Source: a virus
Reading direction: 5' to 3' (one strand)
DNA: 40,692 bases
Virus record (IMG/VR): IMGVR_UViG_3300034159_000140
Coordinates: 1 to 40,692 of that record
The translations under genes and the position numbers were made by a program. This document shows, piece by piece, positions 30,366-38,847 of this stretch. How positions within the stretch are numbered: position 1 is the first letter of the stretch; the number at the start of each line of letters is the position of its first letter. Under the pieces are notes generated by a model. That model did no database searches. It had not been told where the DNA came from and saw only the letters and a program-made list of their open reading frames with translations.

Positions 30366-31302
30366 CCCCTTCCCGCTGATGCTCAATCAGCACCGGATCG
30401 CGGGCTTGCCGGGTCCGGCTGTTCTCAATCAGTCCCTTCAACGATTCCAGGGCCAAGGTTTGCCGTTCCGCAAACCCGGACAGCACCTCCTCCTGCTGTT
30501 CCTTATGCGCGATAAACCCCGCCAGTTCCTGATCTTCTTCCTTCGCTTTCGGCGTCATCCGCATATCGCCCAGCGACAGGTTGTTGCGGGTGAGCAATTC
30601 AAACAAGGGCTTAAGCAGCGGATGGGCGCTGATCTCCTCAATCAGCCGTAGATTCCCCTCCGAATCGGTGTATTCCGCCAAGCAGAAATTGCCGTCTTTG
30701 TCGGTGTACCACTTCGGCGAACGAATCTCGACTCCGGTCCTGACGATCGCCAGGATGATGTCATCGACAATCGCCTGGATATTGGCTTGCAGGTCGGCCC
30801 GTAGATTCACCAGCCCCTTCGGATCGCCCTGCTGAAACGCGATCCGATGCCGCATATAGAGTTCAGTGCGATGCAGACACGCGCCATGATCCCACGTTCC
30901 ACAGCCCTGATTGAGGTACGGACAGCCGTTGCAATGGGGATAGCCACCCGGTCGTTGCGGAAAGAACACCGCCACTTTCGCCGTAAGGCCGTGTTTCATA
31001 CGGTTAAAGCGAGTGCGCCGGGTCATCTCCGGCGTGTGTTCCATCTTGCGGAACCGTTCGGCGCTGGCCGCGCGCGCTTCCGGGCTGGGCGTGGGAACGC
31101 CCTTCGCCCACATCGCCATTAACCCCTGCTCCCAATGCACCTGTCCGCACTCCGCCCCACACTGCGGGCATAGGCCAAAGTAGCGCCACGGGTGATGCTC
31201 ACGGTCCGGCGCATCCTCCACCCGACCGGGCTTGGCCTTCCAGATCTGATTGCAGGGCTTGCAGCGGAAAGTGATCTCATCGAACGGCGCGTCGGCTTTC
31301 AT
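30355..31302 (-). CDS. Probable small terminase subunit with Cys-rich clusters
   Basis: 315 residues from ATG 31302, in ATGA overlap with the serine recombinase stop. Two Cys clusters are visible: a zinc ribbon (C-K-P-C near 14-17 with C-P-Q-C-G-A-E-C near 45-52), and HCNGCPYLNQGCGTWDHGAC around residues 123-142, which could bind a metal or an iron-sulfur cluster. The rest is helical. RFNRMKHGLTAK resembles segments found in phage terminase small subunits. It lies directly upstream of the large terminase cluster. The family assignment is moderate; the Cys clusters are unusual for a small terminase. Confidence 0.5.
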   Translation of the reverse strand: MKADAPFDEITFRCKPCNQIWKAKPGRVEDAPDREHHPWRYFGLCPQCGAECGQVHWEQGLMAMWAKGVPTPSPEARAASAERFRKMEHTPEMTRRTRFNRMKHGLTAKVAVFFPQRPGGYPHCNGCPYLNQGCGTWDHGACLHRTELYMRHRIAFQQGDPKGLVNLRADLQANIQAIVDDIILAIVRTGVEIRSPKWYTDKDGNFCLAEYTDSEGNLRLIEEISAHPLLKPLFELLTRNNLSLGDMRMTPKAKEEDQELAGFIAHKEQQEEVLSGFAERQTLALESLKGLIENSRTRQARDPVLIEHQREGDDA

Positions 31303-32939
31303 CGGCGCGCTCTTTTCCGCAACCGATCAGGCAGTGGACGAACCAGCGTGACAGTTCCTAGACAGTCCGGTTTTGGGAGCCAACTCAATGATCTAGGAAC
31401 CGCCTGTTTTACCAGGCGGTTCGGGTCATATTCAATCCGAATCGAATCTGCTTCCACGGTAATGTCCTTGATGAAGCTCGCAAAAAGCGCCCGCGCTTTT
31501 GAGGGATTATAGTCTGATTTGATCGTGGTAACGAGCGCATCCATCAACGATTTTGCATCAATATCAAACAGTTCTACCTGCGGCGGTTGTTCCGCGTCAA
31601 TCCTGACTAATTCGCTCTCGAATTTCTTCAATTGCCCGTTATTTTCACGTAATCTGGCCGCTAAATCGCCTAAATGGGGCGCCTCTCGGCCCAATTCTTC
31701 CAGTACCTCATAGAGCTTGGCGTTGCGCCGCGCCACGGCTTGGCGTTGCGCCTCCACCGCCAGCCGTCGCGCTTGGCGTTCTTCGTGCCAGCGCCCCGCT
31801 AACTCTTGCAAGTCGCTGACCAGCCCGCGCAGGTTCTGCGGAGTGAACAGATCTTCGCACAGCAAATCGACCAGCCAATCATCCATCTCTCGAGCCGGTA
31901 ACCGCCGAGTCACGCACGCGCCGCCCTGTTGCGCGGTCCGGCAGTTGTAATAGCTGTAGCGTTTTGACCGGCCCTTGGCGGTTTCGATCAGCAACGCCGC
32001 ACCACAACGGCCACATTTCAGCAATCCGGTGAAAAAATGGCGGCTGATCGGCGAACCACCGACCGCATACTCGCCCGGCGTCGTGTTCAGCGCATCGCGA
32101 TCTAGCAGCCGTTGCACGGTCTCCCAGAGCGCCCGATCAATCAGCGGCGGGTGAGCTTCCACGATCACGCAATCCGCATCGGGCATCGTGCGCCGTACCC
32201 CGTCCAGGCGCAGCCGTCTCCCAAACACAATCTGGCCGATCATCGCCCGATTCCGCAACAACGCCAGCACCGAGCTTTTATGCCAACGATGCTGACGGTT
32301 CATCAGCCCGTCGGCATTCAGCGCCACGGCAATCGCCCGGGCGCCCTGACCTTGCGCCCGTTGCTGAAAGATGCGCTTCACCGTGGCCGCTTCTTCCGCG
32401 ACCCCCTCCAGCCGTCGCCGCCGAGGCTCTTCTGGCGCGGGCGCAGCCCGGTAGCCAAAGGGCGGACAGCCCCCCGCCCAAAACCCGCCTTGCGCCGCTC
32501 GCATCATGGAGCGCCGCGTATCCGCCGAGATTTGACGTGAATAGAACTCGTCGAACAGCTCCATCACTCCTTCAGTCAGCCAACCGCCGTCGCTGGATCG
32601 GTCAATATCCATCGACACAAAGAGCAACTCGGTTCCTGTTTTCGATAAGCGCCGCTTGTAAAGCTGAGCATCTAACCGGTTTCGCGCAAACCGTGAGGTA
32701 GACCAAGTGATGAAATAGGTCGGCGTGTGCGCTTCGCAAAAGAGAATCGCCGCCTGGAACGCGGGCCGGCCGTCATGCTGTCCGCTGATGCCTTCATCGG
32801 CGAACACCCGCAACACCTCCGCGCCCAATTGCGTCGCTCGCTCCTCGCAGCGCTGGCGTTGCGAAGCAATCGGCAGTTCATCTTCGGCTTGCCGCGCCGT
32901 GCTCACCCGGCAGTAAATCACCGCCGTTTTATCGGCCAT
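31299..32939 (-). CDS. Large serine recombinase/integrase
   Basis: 546 residues from ATG 32939 with GGAG upstream. Resolvase domain with catalytic Ser13 in YCRVSTARQ, the SRFARNRLDAQ motif near 82-92, and the recombinase domain (GGFWAGGCPPFGYR at 151-164). A zinc ribbon is formed by Cys309, Cys312, Cys333 and Cys342. A long coiled-coil follows (RLAVEAQRQAVARRNAKLYE). All parts of an active large serine integrase are present, with no frame break. Unusually it is coupled by ATGA to the terminase cluster and coexists with a tyrosine recombinase. Confidence 0.9.
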   Translation of the reverse strand: MADKTAVIYCRVSTARQAEDELPIASQRQRCEERATQLGAEVLRVFADEGISGQHDGRPAFQAAILFCEAHTPTYFITWSTSRFARNRLDAQLYKRRLSKTGTELLFVSMDIDRSSDGGWLTEGVMELFDEFYSRQISADTRRSMMRAAQGGFWAGGCPPFGYRAAPAPEEPRRRRLEGVAEEAATVKRIFQQRAQGQGARAIAVALNADGLMNRQHRWHKSSVLALLRNRAMIGQIVFGRRLRLDGVRRTMPDADCVIVEAHPPLIDRALWETVQRLLDRDALNTTPGEYAVGGSPISRHFFTGLLKCGRCGAALLIETAKGRSKRYSYYNCRTAQQGGACVTRRLPAREMDDWLVDLLCEDLFTPQNLRGLVSDLQELAGRWHEERQARRLAVEAQRQAVARRNAKLYEVLEELGREAPHLGDLAARLRENNGQLKKFESELVRIDAEQPPQVELFDIDAKSLMDALVTTIKSDYNPSKARALFASFIKDITVEADSIRIEYDPNRLVKQAVPRSLSWLPKPDCLGTVTLVRPLPDRLRKRARR

Positions 32940-33291
32940 TTTGCCGCTCCAAAGTTGGGTTTGTGTGCAGACATTCAGGTAACCACCTACCTATCCGGCT
33001 CTTTCCGATCCTATCGCCGAACCCCCACCCCTACCCTCAATCCGTTGTTTGCTCGCAACAGAATCAACGGAAATTCAAGATTATCAGTGAAGTCTTGAGT
33101 CTTATAGCCATAATCAGTTATGGCTATAAGAATTAAAGTGTATGGAAATAGTGCGCTATTTCGACTAGCCCTATAAAGATTCGCTTGCATCATCTATTGC
33201 TGTCCTAACTACCTTGGGGCGGCCAACCGATGAGCGGTTAGGTTATCGAACACAGACGGGACATGTCTTTGCTGTATATCAAAGCTTCCGA
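32940..33291. other. Non-coding region between the two recombinase genes
   Basis: 352 bases without a convincing gene. Visible elements are the perfect 14-bp inverted repeat at 33100-33131, a 5-bp hairpin AACCG/CGGTT near 33218, and the palindrome ATTAACGGGTTAAT at 33292-33305 at the 3' end of the tyrosine recombinase gene. I see no good promoter for the serine recombinase gene. It is the most natural place for attP. Confidence 0.6.
33100..33131. other. Candidate attP core or recombinase site (perfect inverted repeat)
   Basis: TCTTATAGCCATAA and TTATGGCTATAAGA are perfect 14-bp inverted arms around TCAG. No T-run follows on either strand, so it is not a terminator. It lies 160 bases upstream of the serine recombinase start and 160 bases past the tyrosine recombinase stop. 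Symmetric arms of this length suit a serine integrase attP, or the core of a Xer-type site, or a regulator binding site; which one is not decided by sequence. Confidence 0.45.
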
Positions 33292-34392
33292 TTAACGGGT
33301 TAATGGGCGCGTCATTGCTCGCATTTGCTTCGCTAAATCGCTAACTGGAAGGTTCATCTTGCCCAGCGGGTTAGCTCTATCCACCACCTCAGCCATCTTG
33401 CGCATCGCCAGGTGGGTATAAGCCTCCGTGGTTTCCGCTTTGGCATGGCCTAACAGGGCCTTACGCATCAACAGATCAACGTCTTCTTCCGCCAGTTCTG
33501 TCCCATACAGATGACGTAGCGCATGGGCATGACACACGTTGGCGGGAACACCGGCTTGTTTGCCGTAGTTCCGAATAATGTTGTGGATGTTATGCCGGCT
33601 CAGGCGGCGATACTCCCCATAGTGCTCGTGGGCCATAACCCGACTGTTCCGCAAATTGACGAACAGCACCTGGTCCCCGTTTGGCAACACCCGATTGATC
33701 TCATCAAGGGCGCTATGGCCCAGATAAGCCCGGATCATCAGCGCTGCTTCGTTCGGCGCGGGCACCATCCGCTCCTTTTTTCCTTTCTCGGTCAGGCGAA
33801 TCGTGAGCCGTTCAGTGCCCGCCTTGCCCTCAGTCCAAATCAGATCACCCTCGTTCAGGCCGGTTAATCCACTAACCCGGCACCCCGTGCCCGTCAAGAC
33901 AAACAGCATCGCTGCATCGCGCAGCCCGATGAAGGTGTTGAGGTCGGGTTGCATCAATATCTTTTCCGCATCCCGTAATTGAGCGGGTCGAGGTAAGCGG
34001 GTGGCGGATCGTGGGGTGGGCAGGTCGCGGGCCGGGTCTTCTGCGATCAAGTGCATTCGCTTGCACCAGAAATAGAAATGACGGATCGCGGTGACGTTCA
34101 CCTTACGAGTGGGCGGGCGCTGCTTGCGCTGGTGAAGAACCAGCCCGGTGTAGCGTTCCAGTTGTTCCGGGGTAGCGGCCAGCAGATCGACTCCATGCGG
34201 CGGTTGTTCGGCCAGCCATGCGGCCAATCGATCCAGGTACAGCCGATACAGGGCGACGGTGTTTTTGCTGCGCCCCTCGTTGAATTCCTTGTACTGAATC
34301 CAGCGCTCCACCAACGGATGAGGGGGAGACGGTGGAGCGTCCTCGTTCCGGCAGAGGGTTGGTTTCGGGGGGGCATTCACTGTCACATCCAT
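33292..34392 (-). CDS. Tyrosine recombinase (XerC/D-like)
   Basis: 366 residues from ATG 34392 behind GGAG. The N-terminal core-binding domain covers ~25-120 (RWIQYKEFNEGRSKNTVALY). The catalytic domain has Arg172 in GCRVSGL, a Lys in TEKGKKER near 203-206, His290 and Arg293 in HALRH, His316 in LGHAKAE and nucleophile Tyr325 in EAYTHLA; all catalytic residues are present. Xer-like size and motifs suggest either integration or multimer resolution of a circular form. The promoter region directly upstream contains the start of the iteron array. Confidence 0.9.
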   Translation of the reverse strand: MDVTVNAPPKPTLCRNEDAPPSPPHPLVERWIQYKEFNEGRSKNTVALYRLYLDRLAAWLAEQPPHGVDLLAATPEQLERYTGLVLHQRKQRPPTRKVNVTAIRHFYFWCKRMHLIAEDPARDLPTPRSATRLPRPAQLRDAEKILMQPDLNTFIGLRDAAMLFVLTGTGCRVSGLTGLNEGDLIWTEGKAGTERLTIRLTEKGKKERMVPAPNEAALMIRAYLGHSALDEINRVLPNGDQVLFVNLRNSRVMAHEHYGEYRRLSRHNIHNIIRNYGKQAGVPANVCHAHALRHLYGTELAEEDVDLLMRKALLGHAKAETTEAYTHLAMRKMAEVVDRANPLGKMNLPVSDLAKQMRAMTRPLTR

Positions 34393-34429
34393 AGCATTTG
34401 GCTCCGGCTAGGGGGGGACACGCAGCGCA

Positions 34430-34866
34430 AACCCGCGCACCCGCGCTTCACCCCTGCTTATTTGCAGATAACCAACTGATTAATATCGAGTTATAGCTAA
34501 AATTTGATGCGCGGGTTCGTTTTTGCAACCCGCGCATCGTTTCACTTTACGCCAATAAATCAAAAGGTTGCAACTAAAGCCTAGCGCGGGTTTATGGGTT
34601 TGCTGCACTGCAACCCGCGCGTCTGATTTTCCGCCGATTTCCAACCCGCGCATTTTTTGCCCCAACCCGCGCGTTGCGGTTTTCGCGCTTCCTTCTCTCT
34701 TCTTCTTCTATTTCACAAGAGAAAGAGAGAGAAGAAGAGGAAAAGTGAAAAATACCAACCCGCGCATATTTCGACCCAACCCGCGCATATTTCGACCCAA
34801 CCCGCACAAGCTACCGCTTAGGAGAATAAGGAAATTTTGATATTGAACAGTGTTAAAGCGCGGGTT
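34430..34866. repeat. Iteron array, candidate replication origin
   Basis: Eleven copies of AACCCGCGCR (one with one mismatch): forward at 34430, 34527, 34612, 34643, 34664, 34757, 34778, 34799 and inverted at 34508-34517, 34583-34592 and 34857-34866. Copies at 34643/34664 and 34757/34778/34799 are exactly 21 bases apart, two helical turns. An A+T-rich stretch (34478-34507) and a polypyrimidine/polypurine tract (34690-34740) lie in or beside the array. This is the classic make-up of an iteron origin; a partition or recombinase arm-site role is possible. Confidence 0.7.
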
Positions 34867-34928
34867 TTTGCGAACTCCCCCTATCCCTAGCCGTAGCCCT
34901 TGCATTCGCCTCCTGTAAAGCGTCCATA

Positions 34929-34957
34929 AAAAAGCCCGCAAGGGCGGCGGGCGGTTT
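34929..34957 (-). terminator. Terminator of the replication operon
   Basis: On the minus strand GCCCGC and GCGGGC form the stem around CGCCCTT, followed by TTTTTT. It lies about 105 bases past the last clear gene of the operon (stop at 35062), inside the weak reading frame 34853-35071, which argues that this frame is not translated. Confidence 0.8.
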
Positions 34958-35061
34958 GAGGAAAAATCGGTTTATAGCATCGTTGATGCTGGGGTGCCGG
35001 AAGCGGGTCAATCCTTGGATCACTATGTCCCCAAAAGTGGGAGCGTTAAACGGGAGAACAA

Positions 35062-35286
35062 TCAGGTCCAATCCTCGTCAATTTCCTCGTCGTCATCAGG
35101 CCACAGCCTCACCAGTTCCGGGTTATCGAACGCCGGCCAGCGAGCGACCGGGTTAAACATATCCACTCTTCCCGGCCAGCGCTGGCGAGCCAGCGTCAGA
35201 ATCTGCTCAGCACTGATCCCGTCCTGGACTTTCACATGCCGCATAGCGACGTACTGATCCGTAGCGAGCATTACCGACGCAATCAT
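35062..35286 (-). CDS. Small replication-operon protein, 74 aa
   Basis: ATG 35286 overlaps the upstream stop (ATGA) and is preferred over 35298. The protein begins MIASVMLATDQYVAMRHVKV and ends with a very acidic tail (DDDEEIDEDW), typical of small DNA-mimic or inhibitor-like proteins, though no such function is claimed. Last clear gene of the operon. Confidence 0.65.
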   Translation of the reverse strand: MIASVMLATDQYVAMRHVKVQDGISAEQILTLARQRWPGRVDMFNPVARWPAFDNPELVRLWPDDDEEIDEDWT

Positions 35287-35513
35287 GCCGCGCTCCAATC
35301 CGGGGTATAGGGAGAGTCATTCACCACGGCGCTCCGCATCGGTGTGATGTTGCCGTGCTCCAGGCAGTGATGGGTTTCGTTGACGAACTCACCGGTGTGA
35401 AACCGATGCACTGTTGCTGAGCGCTTGCACTTTGGGCAAACGAGGTACACCGGACGCTCAGATTTCGGCGGTTGGCCCTGGACGGGATAAGGCGCACGAA
35501 TCGGTAGGTTCAT
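35283..35513 (-). CDS. Small zinc-ribbon protein of the replication operon
   Basis: 76 residues from ATG 35513, three bases past the primase-helicase stop. Two metal-binding pairs, CPKCKRS near 26-32 and HHCLEHGN near 48-55, form a zinc ribbon. Such a protein beside a primase gene could help in DNA binding. No family recognised. Confidence 0.65.
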   Translation of the reverse strand: MNLPIRAPYPVQGQPPKSERPVYLVCPKCKRSATVHRFHTGEFVNETHHCLEHGNITPMRSAVVNDSPYTPDWSAA

Positions 35514-35515
35514 GG

Positions 35516-38221
35516 TTAGCCCTCGGGATAGTGGGATTCGGACAGGTACAGGCCGTACTCGGCCAACTTGCTCAGGCTCAGGGCGACCATGTGGCCCACC
35601 CGTTGCCCGTTAATCGTGGGATCGGCGCGGTCGGAGAGCACCACGCCGGATTCCTTCAACTGCTTCTTGAACACCCGATCCGACTTGACCGGCAAGCCGT
35701 CGTAGATCGGCTTCAGGCCGGACTTGGTGGCGAGGTGGTGCATGACGTGGGCGGTGCGCAGGTACAGCACCTCTTCGCCGTTCAGTGTGTCTACCCGCCA
35801 CGGGTACGGATACGCCTTGGCGGCGATCTCGTTCATGATCACTTCAAGAATCCACACCCACGGCTCGCGCTCGGCTCCGGTTTCGGCGATGTGCGCGTTC
35901 ATTTCTTCAATCAGCGACGGGACGAAGTTGAACTCGGCTTCATGGAGGCCGGAGAAATCGAGCAGCAACTTCCACGCGATGAGCACCGCTGCGTAGTTGC
36001 GGACCATCCGCTGCGCGCCGTCGTCATGAGCCGGGGCGCGACAAAACTTCTGGCAGTAGGCGACCGCCGCGTCGTGCATCTCCAGGGTCTTGGCCGGGTC
36101 GAGCTTGGCCAGATAGTCCAGCCATTGCCGGACCGGAAACGCGGGCAAATCGGGCGGCATCAACGGGCCTTTTTCTTTGATTTGCACCCGAACTACCTTA
36201 CCCAGCAGCGAGCGCACCGGCATGTCTTCGCCCGCCAGAAGTACCGGCGCGCACAGCAGGAACTCGGTAAGGTCGGAACCGCGCCGGTTGATGGTGAACT
36301 TGTAGGATTCTTGCAGCAGGGCGACGGCGCGGTCGATGATTTCCACCCGGCGCCCGGACAGTTCTTCCCAGCCGACCGGGTGCGTGGTGGAACTGATCGA
36401 GGTCACCAAGCGGAACTCGGTTTGCAGCGATTGGCCCGAGAACATGGTGAAGCCGATGGTGCGCGACAGCCGCTCCAACACCGTGCTTTTGCCCGATCCC
36501 TTGCGGGCCTGCAACGTCAGGTGCGGCCAGAACGACAACAACACCTTGAGGCTCCCGCCCAAGGACCATACCAGCAGTTGGAGTCCGGCGTTGTGGCTCA
36601 GGGTTTGGGAGTAGGCCCGGATCACCGTCGCCGCGTGGCGGGAATCGCCGGAAGGGAACGCTAGATTGTGGTACGGACACTGTTGTTCGGGGTTGGTGAA
36701 ATAGCAGTCTGCGCCCTCGTTGACCCGCAGCTTTTTGTTTTTGTAGCAGAGGCCGACAAAGTTGACGGCATCGCGCTGGCCTAAATGGGTCGCGCGGCCC
36801 CAGATATTCACCAGGCGCATGAACTGCGCCGGCAGCCAAACGGTACCGAGCTTGCGCCACCATTCCGGCTGATTCATCTTCTCGTACGTGGTGACTGCGC
36901 GGATCAGCTCATGGCCGTGGTATGCGGTTTGAGCGGTGACGGCGAACAGGACGGTAGGCTGGTGATCGGCATCGCCGGTCATGGTGCTGATGCTGCTGGC
37001 GACACTGACCTTGGATACTCCCGCCAACCGAAAACTGCACAGATCCTTGGTTTTGGTTTGCTCGTTGCCTTCGGCGTCTTCGCTGATTTCCACCCAATTG
37101 CTAAAGTCTTCCCGAACTCGAAACAGGTAATAGGCGTTGTAGTCGGCGCTGGGCAGGAACACCCGCGCCCGTCCTTTCTTCATCTTGCCCGGGACGCCGG
37201 GAATGGCCCACGGCTCCCAGCGGTTCAGCGCTCGGGCCACATCGCCCAGCGGAACCGCCTGCAACAGATCATTGAGATCGTTCACCGCCCAATCGTCTTG
37301 ATCGACCAGGTGACAGGCGATGTTGTCGGCGGTCATCTTTTCGTGCAGTTTCCAGGCGGCTTCGCGACCCGGACATTTACCGTGGCGATCCGGCGGGTCA
37401 TTGTCCATGCACACCACCACCCGCTTGCCGCGCAGCCAGCGCCAGTCGCCGCCGTCAATCGTGGCGGTGCCCCGGGTGGCCAGCGCCGCCCAGCCCTTGA
37501 GGAACTCCGCTTTCTCTATCGCTGTTTCCGCCGACAGCGCATTGATCGCGCTTTCGACGATCAGCACGGTATGGGCGCGCTGCACGGCTGCCCAGTCGCT
37601 GGCCCACGGATAGCCGACCTTTTCGCCCTGGCTCTTGGTCTTCACGTCGCCGTTCAGCGCCGGGTCGTGGTAGCGCAGATCGACGGCCACGATCCGACCG
37701 GGGTTCATCGTTTTCACGATGAACACGGTGGCGGGTCCGCCATGGCCGAGCGTTCCGGCGGGCTTGCTGGGGGAGGTCCAGTCGTTGGCGCCGACCGTTC
37801 CGGATCGAATCACGCGGTCAATGACTTCCGGGGCGATGCCGCGCCCGGCCAGATACTCCCGCGCCGGGTCCGGGTGGCGCCGCGATTGGTCGGCGATGAA
37901 CTCGACCAGGCTCTTTTCGCGCGGAACGGTCAGCGCGTGGGGGGCGTCGTTCATCCCGTACTGATCTTTGAGCCAGCGAATCGCGGCGGCGGTGTCCAAC
38001 CCCAAGCAGAATTGGGCGAGATCAATGCAATCGCCGCCTTGGCTGCTGCTGTGGTCATACCAGCCGTCCGGGTATTTCTTGCCGCCGATTTGCAGCGACG
38101 GCGCTTTGTCGGGATGGTGCGGGCTGCGGTAGTTGCCGGTTTTATCGGGGCGTTCCAGCCCCAAGCGTCCGGCCAGATCGTGAATGTCGATGCAGCGTTT
38201 GAGGTCTTCAATGGTGGCCAT
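35516..38221 (-). CDS. Primase-helicase replication protein
   Basis: 901 residues. N-terminus: a primase zinc-finger-like fold (HHPDKAPSLQIGGKKYPDGW) that has lost most zinc ligands. Toprim: VLIVESAINAL with Glu223, ALATRGTATI, and VVVCMDNDPP with Asp273 and Asp275. Helicase: Walker A RKGSGKST at 573-580, GQSLQTEFRLVTSISSTTHP and VGWEELSGRRVEIIDRAVAL. It would prime and unwind DNA at the origin; the iteron array lies just past the operon. Length is large for a phage primase-helicase. It has no DNA polymerase in the window, so the host polymerase must be used. Confidence 0.9.
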   Translation of the reverse strand: MATIEDLKRCIDIHDLAGRLGLERPDKTGNYRSPHHPDKAPSLQIGGKKYPDGWYDHSSSQGGDCIDLAQFCLGLDTAAAIRWLKDQYGMNDAPHALTVPREKSLVEFIADQSRRHPDPAREYLAGRGIAPEVIDRVIRSGTVGANDWTSPSKPAGTLGHGGPATVFIVKTMNPGRIVAVDLRYHDPALNGDVKTKSQGEKVGYPWASDWAAVQRAHTVLIVESAINALSAETAIEKAEFLKGWAALATRGTATIDGGDWRWLRGKRVVVCMDNDPPDRHGKCPGREAAWKLHEKMTADNIACHLVDQDDWAVNDLNDLLQAVPLGDVARALNRWEPWAIPGVPGKMKKGRARVFLPSADYNAYYLFRVREDFSNWVEISEDAEGNEQTKTKDLCSFRLAGVSKVSVASSISTMTGDADHQPTVLFAVTAQTAYHGHELIRAVTTYEKMNQPEWWRKLGTVWLPAQFMRLVNIWGRATHLGQRDAVNFVGLCYKNKKLRVNEGADCYFTNPEQQCPYHNLAFPSGDSRHAATVIRAYSQTLSHNAGLQLLVWSLGGSLKVLLSFWPHLTLQARKGSGKSTVLERLSRTIGFTMFSGQSLQTEFRLVTSISSTTHPVGWEELSGRRVEIIDRAVALLQESYKFTINRRGSDLTEFLLCAPVLLAGEDMPVRSLLGKVVRVQIKEKGPLMPPDLPAFPVRQWLDYLAKLDPAKTLEMHDAAVAYCQKFCRAPAHDDGAQRMVRNYAAVLIAWKLLLDFSGLHEAEFNFVPSLIEEMNAHIAETGAEREPWVWILEVIMNEIAAKAYPYPWRVDTLNGEEVLYLRTAHVMHHLATKSGLKPIYDGLPVKSDRVFKKQLKESGVVLSDRADPTINGQRVGHMVALSLSKLAEYGLYLSESHYPEG

Positions 38222-38486
38222 ACAGTGCCTCGCGCACCTTGTCGGCGGGCAACTGAATCGTGGCGTCGAACTGGTGGATCAGGGTTTGGAGTTCCGGCTG
38301 TTTCAGCAGCGCCGCCAGTTCGGGGTGATGGCGCTTGAGGTGCGCCCACACCTGGCGCTTGTCAGCGGGGGTCAGGATGGACAGGTTCAGCCGGGGCTGA
38401 GGGATCGGCGGTGGATGGCGGCGCAGGATTTCATCCGCTTGGGGATCGCCGCCGGGGTAAATCGTCAGATCGCGGAAATTTTCCAT
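38208..38486 (-). CDS. Small replication-operon protein, 92 aa
   Basis: 92 residues from ATG 38486 (ATGA overlap upstream), overlapping the primase start by 14. Contains helical segment ADKRQVWAHLKRHHPELAAL and a hydrophobic/charged end. No family recognised; possibly a loader or accessory for the primase-helicase. Confidence 0.65.
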   Translation of the reverse strand: MENFRDLTIYPGGDPQADEILRRHPPPIPQPRLNLSILTPADKRQVWAHLKRHHPELAALLKQPELQTLIHQFDATIQLPADKVREALYGHH

Positions 38487-38674
38487 CAGATGGATTTCCG
38501 CTGAAGGCCAAACCCGCGGAGCGGGCGCCGTTGCCGCCGACGCTGGTAAGCGCGTGCTTGAATCAACCCTATTCGCCGCAGTCGCCGCCGGGAGCGAGTG
38601 ACCTCATCCGGGCCGGTCGAAAAAAAAAGACCGGGCCAATACTTCCAGTTCCAAAACCAGCCGAAGAAGCTCAT
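38486..38674 (-). CDS. Trp-rich then Arg-rich small protein, 62 aa
   Basis: ATG 38674 and the stop both overlap neighbours by ATGA. The first 20 residues are aromatic (MSFFGWFWNWKYWPGLFFST) and could sit at a membrane; residues 28-60 are extremely Arg-rich. No family recognised. The perfect overlap with both genes supports translation. Confidence 0.5.
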   Translation of the reverse strand: MSFFGWFWNWKYWPGLFFSTGPDEVTRSRRRLRRIGLIQARAYQRRRQRRPLRGFGLQRKSI

Positions 38675-38847
38675 TCGGGGTTCTCCTGAGGGGAACGGGA
38701 GCGGGGGAGGTGCTCAATCAGGGCTTCGAGGTACAGCGTGCTCAGCAAGCCCTCGGGGAGCACGACTTCGGTATCCGCCGGGCGGTTGCGGACGGCTTGG
38801 CGGAGGCCACAGCGATGCAGTGGGGGTGGGGCAGGATGGACGGTCAT
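38671..38847 (-). CDS. Small replication-operon protein, 58 aa
   Basis: 58 residues from ATG 38847 (ATGA overlap with the upstream stop). Begins MTVHPAPPPLHRCGLRQAV and ends with a helical segment (LLSTLYLEALIEHLPRSRSP). No family recognised. Too short for usual ORF cut-offs, but the overlaps on both sides support it. Confidence 0.5.
   Translation of the reverse strand: MTVHPAPPPLHRCGLRQAVRNRPADTEVVLPEGLLSTLYLEALIEHLPRSRSPQENPE

Noticed and set aside
33292-33305. Palindrome ATTAACGGGTTAAT as att core
   Set aside because: It covers the stop codon of the recombinase and is short; the 14-bp repeat at 33100 is the stronger candidate.
34480-34807. Reading frames with repeated Ala-Arg-Val-Gly
   Set aside because: They are translations of the iteron array; they lack ribosome sites and overlap each other.
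34430-34866. CRISPR array
   Set aside because: Repeats are only 10 bases, occur in both orientations and have irregular gaps; there are no cas genes.
34853-35071. Possible 72-residue gene after the replication operon (TTG start)
   Set aside because: Its frame runs straight through an intrinsic terminator and there is no ribosome site, so it is probably not translated, though a weak coupled start cannot be excluded.
35414-38338. Plus-strand frames of 416 and 517 residues
   Set aside because: Antisense shadows of the primase-helicase gene without ribosome sites or domains.
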